Origin: Sipunculus nudus
Lineage: Eukaryota; Annelida; Sipuncula; Golfingiida; Sipunculidae
Assembly: GCA_026874595.1 (NCBI GenBank)
Contig: CM049321.1
Location: 46,061,797-46,125,796, forward strand
DNA length: 64,000 nucleotides
Reading direction: 5' to 3'
Part shown: in pieces, positions 55,186-64,000 of the stretch
How the letters are laid out: every line of letters begins with the position of its first letter
Position numbering within the stretch: the first letter of the stretch is position 1
The notes under the pieces: generated by a model
Database searches by the model: none
What the model was told of the DNA's origin: nothing
What the model saw: the letters and a program-made list of their open reading frames with translations, nothing else
Position numbers and translations under genes: made by a program

Positions 55186-55317
55186 CTTCTTGAAAAGCCA
55201 AGCTTTCATCCTGCCATTCTCCCACATCGTGAACAAATACGACGGCAGAAGGAATACTTTGCAACGATCTCCATTAGTTGCTTCTGCATGAAAAACCTGC
55301 ATATATGCATTGATAAC
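55186..55317 (-). CDS. Ulp1/SENP-type protease exon, N-terminal catalytic-domain segment
   Basis: 132 bases, phase 0 to phase 0, after acceptor TTGTTTCAG and before donor AAG|GTGTGT. Its 44 residues begin VINAYMQVFHAEATNGDRC and include KVFLLPSYLFTMW and AWLFKK. This matches the start of C48 protease domains (W-L-N-D-x-V-I-N-x-Y...K-V-x-x-x-x-S-x-x-F...W). The preceding exon, expected to carry W-L-N-D, was not found. Together with 52790-52939 it gives about half the catalytic domain. Confidence 0.65.
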
Positions 55318-56072
55318 CTGAAACAAATAAAAGTATTCTTGTGATAACAAGTTTTTATATTTTTATTTTGAGGTGTAACATTAAAATGAAGCAACAACAC
55401 AGTTTAGAATAAACAAATGTTATGGCTTGTATGTTAATATTACAATAGGAATTGTAAAATGTAAAACTACCCTGTTGGGTGCAAATTGCAGGCCATAAAC
55501 TTCAATACTCATTTATGTCCATTGGGACTGGCAGTTCCTGGACAATTTCCAGCGTGACCCCCATCTGCTGCAACAAGTCAAACTTTCCTGCTGATTTGTC
55601 AGCAGCAGATACTACCTGGCAGCAAGGACCATGGTGTCCAGAAAGCTTATCAGCTGGTGGATCGGCTGTCTCTCCATGTTTGTTATTGTTTTGAATCTCT
55701 CAAAGAAAGTTAGGCAACATTTCATGAAAGGTGATGTTTACAGCTTGTTAATGAATAATAAAAGTGAAACCGCATCAAATAAAAGTCCTGTGCAGAAGGT
55801 TGGTGACGAAGGACACTAAACCCCTTGCAGGAGTAAACAGCATGAAGCATCTTGGTAGGTTCTACAAAACAGTATTAGTTCACATTAGGATGTCTTCAGT
55901 TTATTTCCTAACACTACACTAGCCCCTCCCCCCCCCCCCCTCCACCCCCACCCAATATGGTGATAAATTGCCTTGTGGTAGGAGTAGTGTGTTTCTTAAG
56001 TATCCACCTCGTTCTTTTTTGCCATATTGGAAAATTAACCTAGATTATAATAACTCGCGCACATGTTCTCAC
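55318..56072 (-). other. Upstream part of the Ulp1 locus
   Basis: Contains an acceptor-like site at 55862-55864 followed on the minus strand by AACCTACCAAGATGCT, which matches the start of the duplicated exon at 56256. A 64-codon minus-strand open segment (about 55487-55690) has LLQQMGVTLEIVQELPVPM. A C-rich tract lies near 55928-55955. No domain recognised. Confidence 0.35.
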
Positions 56073-56256
56073 CTTACACTTTTAACAGAATGGCTTTGTT
56101 CATTTGATGCCATCCTGGACATTTTAGCTTCCACAGTCCTGCACTCAGCATATTCACCCCATTCTTTCCAGGGGTTAACAACATTCTTTGAAAAACTTAT
56201 AGAATAGGTTTTTTCTTTAATCCAAGAAAACACTCCATAGAGCATCTTGGTAGGTT
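56073..56256 (-). CDS. Duplicated exon, copy B (open frame), unknown function
   Basis: 184 bases between acceptor CTTTTTGTAG and donor AAG|GTGAGAAC, phase 1 to 2. It encodes about 61 residues including MLYGVFSWIKEKTYSISFSK and VVNPWKEWGEYAEC. I do not recognise the domain. A diverged copy lies at 56330-56511 with identical splice-site surroundings. Confidence 0.45.
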
Positions 56257-56329
56257 CTACAAAAAGTATATGTTCACTGTTATTGGTGTGCATACATGTA
56301 GAAAAAATAACTTGCACATATGTTCTCAC

Positions 56330-56511
56330 CTTATATTTTCTACAGAATGGCTTGGTATATTCATGGCCATCCTGGACACTTTGCGTCGACAGCCTCACCC
56401 TCAGCATATTTACCCCATTCTTTCCGCGGGTGAACAACATTCTTCCAAAAACCAATGGAATAGGTTTTCTCTTGACTCCAAGAAATACTCCATACAGGAT
56501 CATGGTAGTTT
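56330..56511 (-). pseudogene. Duplicated exon, copy A (frameshifted)
   Basis: Same acceptor (CTTTTTCTAG) and donor (AAG|GTGAGAAC) context as copy B, about 256 bases away. A single-base loss in the TTTTCTTGG run shifts the frame, and stops follow in the ancestral frame. EKTYSIGFWKNVVHPRKEWG is conserved only in the shifted frame. Confidence 0.45.
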
Positions 56512-57394
56512 CTAGAAAAAGTATATGTTCACTATTATTGGTGTGCATACATGTACATACTCCTGTTTAATCCTTCATTTTCTGTGGTCATAACAATACA
56601 TGGGTGTGACTGAGGACCTTATAGGACGGACAGAATGGAACATCATTTTCTGTTAGTGAAAAAAAAACATATTTTTGCAATGTATAAAATTATGAAAATT
56701 TGCTGTTTACATAAACAGTAGTGAACAAGTCTTTCCTGACTAATAATTGTAATCTGTAGGAACTATGTATCCTTACAATTTATTACTGCAGCCATACAAA
56801 TAATAACTGTTTTCTTGACCTTTTCTAGATGTCTTCCTTTTCTTTTTGGGAAAGCTGTAACTATGTCTACAGCCAGAGCCAACTTAGCATTAGCAGGTGG
56901 GTAATTATGCATGAAAGCAATAGGTCAGCAATAAATGTTGTAATTGGTATGACATGGTATTCCAATAATATATGTAAACAAGAGAAAATAGGAAATATAT
57001 CTGAAAGATTAGGTTTTTAAAAGAAGTTACAAACTATATCATAACAATTATTGAAAGAACTACATTAAGTATCTACAGTCAAACCAAGTTTATCCCGCAC
57101 CATTGGGATTACAAATTTTACTGGATTACTTAATTTTCCATAATATGTATCAAGGATATCCCAAGCAAAACACTAAAAAAAAAAAAAAAAATTTAAATTA
57201 ATTATATTGTTGAAAGAAAATAAACATAAAATGATAATTAAAATAATATTTAGCAACATGTAAATTGAGTGAATCACAGGATTCATTACCCGGTACATAT
57301 ATGCACCTGTGGGAACCCCGCAGTCTTCCTCAGTCAGGGAGTTTTGGTAACTGAGCTACAATATATATATATGTATATGCCTTGCTGGCTTGGT
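56512..57394. other. Non-coding stretch
   Basis: No supported exon or repeat; a poly-A run of about 15 at 57175-57190. Confidence 0.4.
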
Positions 57395-58315
57395 TTCTGT
57401 GTGTTGCATACCGACTTCTGTTATCCTTTGAGGGATCATTCAGCCCAGGATCTTCCAGGGAAACCCCACTGGTACTAGCTGTTGGGTCTGTAGATGCAGA
57501 CTCTCTCTGCCACGTTTAACTTGGCTTAAAATCAGGGAATACCCATTCCATTTTAAAAGGATAAGACTTGGTGACAATCTTCCCCTTAATTTCCTTGTTG
57601 ACTTTATCCATGGAGCTTTGAACTTGTACCCAGGATTAGGGATGCCATGCTGCCGTGACACTAAATAGAAGTCACACAGAGAAAAAGTTGAAGAAAAAAA
57701 CATATATATATATATTTCAGTGCTCTGTTTGAAACTCATTATTACTCGCATGGGACACCTAAAAGAATGTCGATTCCAGTGACTTGGGAGTGTTCAGAGG
57801 AAAAGTAGGTCTAAATATATATCGTCCGAGCCCTGAATAGCAAGTTTTCCAACCTGCTCATACTTCAATTTAATATATTTATACATTTAAACAATGGAAA
57901 CAGGCAGTTGGTCCCCAGCCAGAGCAGTGATAAACAGCTGGACCTTGCTCACAGAATCTGCATGTTTCTGGTGGTTTCATCAAGGTCATGCAGACTGCTT
58001 GCAGAAGGCTCCCACTCCTTTCTTCCCAATCCTTGCTGGCTTGGTTTCTGTTGCATATTGACTTCTGTTATCCTTTAGGGGATCATTCAGCACATGATCT
58101 TGTGGGTAAACCCCACTTGAACCGGCTGTTGGTTTCTGTAGATGCACACCCTCTCTGCCACGTTTCATTTGGCTGAGAATCCAGGAGCACCCATTCCATT
58201 TTAAAAGTATAAGACTTGGTGACAATCTTCCCCTTACTTTTCCTTGTTGACTATATCCTAGGAGCTTTGAACATGTAACCAGGCTTAGGGATGCCATGCT
58301 GCCATGACACTAAAA
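57395..58315 (-). repeat. Two copies of an exon-like segment about 640 bp apart
   Basis: About 57395-57665 and 58025-58315 are similar. On the minus strand both encode GKIVTKSY-P/T-FKMEWV and later LNDP-S/L-KDNRS-R/Q-YAT in compatible frames, with a stop in the first copy where the second reads N-E-T-W. This suggests a duplicated coding segment, perhaps the N-terminal part of the Ulp1-type gene. No domain recognised. Confidence 0.45.
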
Positions 58316-58367
58316 AGACATATAACTTGTGTCTGCCCATAAAACACCAGCCTATAATCCTAAGCAG

Positions 58368-58399
<32 letters not shown>

Positions 58400-58949
58400 A
58401 GTCTATTTGGAGTTAAGGCGACGTTGGGACTTTAGGCGACATTTAACCTATATCTGTAAATATTGAAAATATTTAACTTATTTCCATATGAAACATAGGA
58501 CACTTTAACAGGCAAATCTTAGAATATAAATTCTTTTCGCTTAAAAATTAAATTAAAAAGTTATAAAAAAATAGAGGAAATGTTGCCTTAATTCTGTTGC
58601 CATAAGTCATTAGACAATATATATGGTGTCGCCATAGTTTTCAAATTCTGTTAACGAGTTAGGGCGACATTGTCAGATAATGTTATGTAATAATATATAT
58701 GTCGTCCTAATTTTAAAAAACTACTCTATAATTTTTTTTTCCCTGAAATTAGAAACATGACAATTACAAACAAAATGAAAATTATTATTTCTTAGCAGAT
58801 GTCCTTATAACGTCTTCAGCTATATATTTTATAAATATCCATGCATTCATGTCGCACTATTAAAGTATAGCTTAAGTCAACACTCAAGTCATTCGTATTT
58901 AGGAAATTAACTCTGAAAAGCGAGTGTTTATAATGATGATACAATTCCT
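58316..58949. other. Left flank of the satellite with scattered GTCGCC boxes
   Basis: Contains (TA)n at 58368-58400 and several GGCGAC/GTCGCC-type boxes (58417, 58435, 58627, 58672) resembling the box that recurs in the adjacent satellite. Confidence 0.45.
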
Positions 58950-61900
58950 TATTTATATTTTTAAATGCAACCATTTCATGTGATTAAGTGTAATGAATTA
59001 GAAGTAATTCTGTTCATTGTCAAATTCATTGCAGCTATACTACTTACATGAGATTAGGATACGGACATATTCATTTTCCTCCTGTAGAAATGCTACTTAA
59101 TTTTACTCGTACATGTATATCACAAATGTCACCTTAATTCCTATATTTGCTGAGCATTTATTTCTTACTCAACCAACTGTAATAATTCGTATCAATTTTA
59201 TCATATATTGAAATGTTTAATTTTAATCTGTATCCCTTATAGTATGTTTCGAAACTCATGAAGTTTATATTATGAATATAAAGTTTATATTATGAATATA
59301 AAAAAAACACTCTTCGTGTAGAAGTCGCCATAATTCCTATATCAAGGCATCCGAATGACACAATCTCCTACAAATGATTAGATGTCATCCTTTCAGTTCC
59401 TGATCATGGTATAATATGTCAGGCCTAGTGCCTCGTAATAAAAAATACTATCAGCAGGAACCATGCTATGTAAAACAAGGAATCTTTCAGATTTAACGCT
59501 AAAGCCATATTGCTGATTTTAATTATCGAAATACAGCAAAATGTAATACACTACAGCTTAATGAATTATCTGTGATACTGTCCATTGTTACAGGTTGTGT
59601 AGGTATAGTTCTTAGTTAAAAATTTTAATCAGATGTAATCCATTCTCTCCTGTACTAATGTAGTCTAATTTCTTCTGTTTTCTTTAGCATATACATATAT
59701 ATATATATATATATAACAACTGTACTTTAATTCCTTTATATCATCTGTGATTCCATATTGTGGTGTATATGTTCCCTTAATTTATATATTCACGCATCTT
59801 GATGAATTTATATCCAGAACATTTTCAACTGGCATAACTTTCTCTTCTATTGACAATTCTAGTTGCTTGGAACCTCGTAAAGAAATTCTGTCCGGAGGCC
59901 CCTTATGTTGTATAACCATAAACCTTTCTGATCTCCCTTCGATGATACAATGCCTTATTTATATTTTTAAATGCAACCATTTCATGTGCTTAAGTGTAAT
60001 GAATTAGAAGTAATTCTGTTCATTGTCAAATTCATTGCAGCCATATTACTTACATGAGATTGTTATACGGACATATTCATTTACCACCTGTAGAAATGCT
60101 ACTTAATTTTACTCGTACATGTATATCACAAATGTCACCTTTATTCCTATATTTGCTGAGCAATTATTTCTTACTCAACCAACTGTAATAATTCGTATCA
60201 ATTTTTTCATATATTGAAATGTTTAATTTTAATCTGTATCCCTGATAGTATGTTTCGAAACTCATGAAATTTATATTATGAATCTAAAAACTCCCATCGT
60301 GTAGAAGTCGCCATAATTCCTATAACAACTCATCCGATTGACTCAATCTCCCACAAATGATTAGATGTCATCCTTTTCGTTCCTGATCATAGTATAATAT
60401 GTCAAGCCTAGTACCCTGTAATAAAAAAATACTATCAGCAGGAACCATGCTATGTAAAACAAGGAATCTTTCACATTTAACGCCAAAGCCATATTGCCGA
60501 TTTTAATAATCGAAATACAGCAATATGTAATACACTATAGCTTAATGAATTATATGTGATACTGTCCATTGTCATAGTTTGTGTAGGTAAAGTTCTTAGT
60601 TAAAAATGTTAATCAGATATAATGAATTCTCATCTGTACTTATATCGTCTAATTTCTTCTATTTTTTTAGCATATATATATATAACAACTGTCGCCTTAA
60701 TTCCTTTATATCATCTGTGATTCCATATTGTCGTGTATATGTTCCCTTAATTTATATATTCACACATCTTGATGTTTTTTTATCCAGAACATTTTCAACT
60801 GGCATAACTTTCTCTTCTATTGACAATTCTAGTTGCTTGGAACCTCGTAAAGAAATTCTGTCCGGAGGCCCCTTATGTTGTATAACCATAAACCTTTCTG
60901 ATCTCCCTTCGATGATACAATGCCTTATTTATATTTTTAAATGCAACCATTTCATGTGCTTAAGTGTAATGAATTAGAAGTAATTCTGTTCATTGTCAAA
61001 TTCATTGCAGCCATACTACTTACATGAGATTGTTATACGGACATATTCATTTACCACCTGTAGAAATGCTACTTAATTTTACTCGTACATGTATATCACA
61101 AATGTCACCTTTATTCCTATATTTGCTGAGCAATTATTTCTTACTCAACCAACTGTAATAATTCGTATCAATTTTTTCATATATTGAAATGTTTAATTTT
61201 AATCTGTATCCCTGATAGTATGTTTCGAAACTCATGAAATTTATATTATGAATCTAAAAACTCCCATCGTGTAGAAGTCGCCATAATTCCTATAACAACT
61301 CATCCGATTGACTCAATCTCCCACAAATGATTAGATGTCATCCTTTTCGTTCCTGATCATAGTATAATATGTCAAGCCTAGTACCCTGTAATAAAAAAAT
61401 ACTATCAGCAGGAACCATGCTATGTAAAACAAGGAATCTTTCACATTTAACGCCAAAGCCATATTGCCGATTTTAATAATCGAAATACAGCAATATGTAA
61501 TACACTATAGCTTAATGAATTATATGTGATACTGTCCATTGTCATAGTTTGTGTAGGTAAAGTTCTTAGTTAAAAATGTTAATCAGATATAATGAATTCT
61601 CATCTGTACTTATATCGTCTAATTTCTTCTATTTTTTTAGCATATATATATATAACAACTGTCGCCTTAATTCCTTTATATCATCTGTGATTCCATATTG
61701 TCGTGTATATGTTCCCTTAATTTATATATTCACGCATCTTGATGTTTTTTTATCCAGAACATTTTCAACTGGCATAACTTTCTCTTCTATTGACAATTCT
61801 AGTTGCTTGGAACCTCGTAAAGAAATTCTGTCCGGAGGCCCCTTATGTTGTATAACCATAAACCTTTCTGATCTCCCTTCGATGATACAATGCCTTATTT

Positions 61901-62110
61901 ATATCTTTAAATGCAACCATTTCATGTGCTTAAGTGTAATGAATTAGAAGTAATTCTGTTCATTGTCAAATTCATTGCAGCTATACTACTTACATGAGAT
62001 TGTGAAAAGGACATATTCATTTACCTCCTGTAGAAATGCTACTTAATTTTATTCGTACATGTATATCACAATTGTCACCTTAATTCCTATATTTGCTGAG
62101 CATTTATTTC
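58950..62110. repeat. 970-bp satellite array
   Basis: The marker GAATTAGAAGTAATTCTGTT occurs at 58995, 60001, 60971 and 61941 (spacings 1006, 970, 970). The units at 60001-60970 and 60971-61940 are nearly identical, with only a few differences seen, so they duplicated recently; the outer units are more diverged. Within each unit GTCRCC-W-TTAATTCC-type boxes recur three times (for example 60307, 60690, 61104). A repeated 123-codon ORF (60606-60977 and 61576-61947) mirrors the duplication and resembles no known protein. Confidence 0.9.
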
Positions 62111-62146
62111 TTACTCAACCAACTGTAATAGTTTGTATTAATTTTT

Positions 62147-62177
62147 TAGCTCAGCTGACTATAAGTCATCTGAGCTA
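62147..62177. repeat. 31-bp palindromic module, second copy
   Basis: Identical to 40383-40413; here it joins the satellite to repeat R3. Confidence 0.85.
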
Positions 62178-64000
62178 TAGTCGTGGTCCATTGTCCGTCT
62201 GTCCGTCCGTCCGTCCGTCCGTCCGTCCGTCCGTCCGTCCGTAGATGTGGCACGTTTTGAAACCGTAAGACCTAGGAATCCAAAATTCGGCATAATGTTA
62301 GATGTCCCCAAGATCTCCTACCAAGCCGAAAACTGGGTCTTTGCAACTTTGTTCCTTTGAGAAATTAAAGAAAAACCTCAATTTTTTATTAAAAACCTAT
62401 TTTCACACTTTAGGACTGCCTAATATCAAAACCACTCATCTGTTTTTCCTCATATTTACCATAAATATTCCACTATATAGTTCCTATGTACATGCCAGAA
62501 ATTATGTCTGTATTATTTAATTTAAAAAAGTTCTGGGCCCAAACATAATGCATTTTGAAAAAAATAAGGAAAGATATTTGATCACTTAACACAAAAAATG
62601 TTAAAGCTGTGGACCTTTTTTCCAGGAATATAACTTTAATTTATCAAAATTAAATTGTATACCCAAAATTAGATGAAAATCTTTTAAATTTTTTAAAATA
62701 TTAATAAAAATAAAAAATTGGTACCTTAAATTTTGCCCAACTTTGACCATGGCACGTTTTTTTCCTGTAAGTACTGTGGATTTAATTTTCACAGCATGTT
62801 TTTGTCAGCATTTCAACTGTTAACACCAAAAATTTGAAACCAGTTGATCAAAAACTGTAGATTTTAATCAAGTTTTCAAGCACCTTGTAACATATTGTTT
62901 ACATCAAGCTAGTGTTATGCAGTTTGCAAAAGCTCAGCTCCCCAGCTTCAGCTCTAAGTTCCTTAAATTCAGCATACAGTTAGATGTCTCCAAAATCCCC
63001 TACCATGCCAAGAATTTGGTCACTAGGACTTAATACCTTCGAGATATTAATGAAAAACTTCATTTTTCGATTAAAAACCCATTGTTACACTTCAAGACTG
63101 CCTAATATCAAAACCACTGATCTGACTTTAATCATAAACAATATACATATTTTTCATTCTCTATGCACATCCCAGAATGATGTCAGTATTGCGTAATTGT
63201 TTAAAGTTATGGGCCCAAACATAATGCACTTTGTAAAAAATCAAGAAATATATTTACTCCCTTAACAAGGGCATTGCTAGAGATTTTTTTGTCAGGGATG
63301 TAACATTATTTAATCAAAATTCAATTGAATACCCAAAATTAGTTCTGAATTTTTCAAATTTTATAAGTTATTAGTATAAATATAAAATTAGTACCTTAAA
63401 TTTTGCCCAACTGTGACCATGGCACGTTTGTTTCCCGTATGCACTGTTGATATAATTTCATATCATGCACACATAAGGATTTCAGCTTTTTAGTTAAGAA
63501 AGCTGAAAGAAATTGGCCAAAAATTGTAGCTTTTATTAATGTTTTTTATGAGACCCTGTCAGACTTTGGCTCTCTCCAGCCCCTCTTGAGTCACCTGTAT
63601 GTTGACCTTGTTGACCTTTCATCAAATTATGCACGCTTGAGGCGAGGCATACAGGAATCCAGGCAGCTTATGGCCAGCCACAGTTGATCCAGGTGTCCAA
63701 CCCAACTCATCTAGTAGTTTTAACCAACAACATAACAATAAACAATGAATAAATAAATTTTTATTGGTTTTTAATAACAAATTAAAGAAAAATAGAAAAG
63801 GAATTTGTTAGTTTATAATAACAGGAAATTAACTTGCAGTTACTGATGATATAAGAATCTTGTATCGATGGGTAGAATGTCACATATTCCAAATAACACC
63901 ATGCAGTCACCTATGGCATTTTTCAGTTCAATTTTAATGATAAAGAAGTAAATCATATTATTCATTACTAATCATTAGGGATCATATGAAGGAAATTAAT
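62174..64000 (+). repeat. Dispersed repeat R3, copy B (runs off the window)
   Basis: Matches 45142-46987 nearly end to end with scattered substitutions and small indels, including the internal dimer and the tail with TGCAGTTACTGATGAT and GAATCTTGTAT. Its start contains a (GTCC)n microsatellite (about 62193-62242), expanded relative to copy A. Confidence 0.85.

Noticed and set aside
56069-56548. 159-codon minus-strand ORF as a single protein
   Set aside because: It runs through two duplicated exons, the introns between them and a frameshift; the repeat structure and splice sites explain it better.
60606-61947. Two identical 123-codon ORFs as genes
   Set aside because: They arise from the 970-bp satellite duplication, change frame in older units and have low-complexity hydrophobic composition without a recognisable domain.

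Overview
The window looks like AT-rich animal genomic DNA. Its coding exons are short and bounded by GT/AG introns. It contains tRNA-derived SINEs, an LTR retrotransposon, a truncated LINE, long (TA)n tracts and several families of tandem or dispersed repeats. The domain mix (PAN plus C-type lectin, a P2X7-type ballast module, a Ulp1-type protease, a TatD-bearing Gypsy element, GTCC microsatellite repeats) suggests a marine invertebrate, most likely a mollusc. That assignment is inference; no taxonomic marker was found.

Layout. 1-3.4 kb is non-coding with a SINE. 3.5-8.2 kb holds a complete seven-exon plus-strand gene for a secreted 280-residue PAN/C-type-lectin protein; its splice phases agree at every junction. 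10.9-11.2 kb is a probable solo LTR with target-site duplications. 13.8-20.1 kb is bounded by identical 38-bp inverted repeats. 21.4-21.6 kb is a near-perfect 170-bp palindrome whose minus strand folds as a type I hammerhead ribozyme.

22.75-32.49 kb is a young 9.74-kb Ty3/Gypsy retrotransposon on the minus strand. It has 206-bp LTRs differing at one base, CACT target-site duplications, a primer-binding site and a polypurine tract. Gag carries an RS-like region; gag and pol overlap at a double -1 slippery sequence; integrase is split by a frame break. A third ORF, after integrase, encodes a zinc finger joined to a full TatD-type metal-dependent nuclease. This ORF is the most interesting feature of the window.

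32.5-48.5 kb is a mosaic of repeats: a CpG-rich MITE, arrays containing nuclear-receptor-like half-sites, a 2.9-kb element with terminal inverted repeats, and paired dispersed repeats. 48.8-58.3 kb holds broken or partial coding pieces: a C2H2 zinc-finger pseudogene (plus strand), remnants of a second Gypsy-like element around a P2X7-ballast exon (minus), two clear Ulp1/SENP-type protease exons (minus) with a 5'-truncated LINE in the intron between them, and a duplicated exon pair. 58.4-62.1 kb is a satellite with a 970-bp unit, and the last 1.85 kb is a second copy of the dispersed repeat at 45.1-47.0 kb.

Apart from the lectin gene and the Gypsy element, little here looks intact. Coordinates of spliced features come from reading splice signals and frame continuity by eye, without transcripts or database searches.
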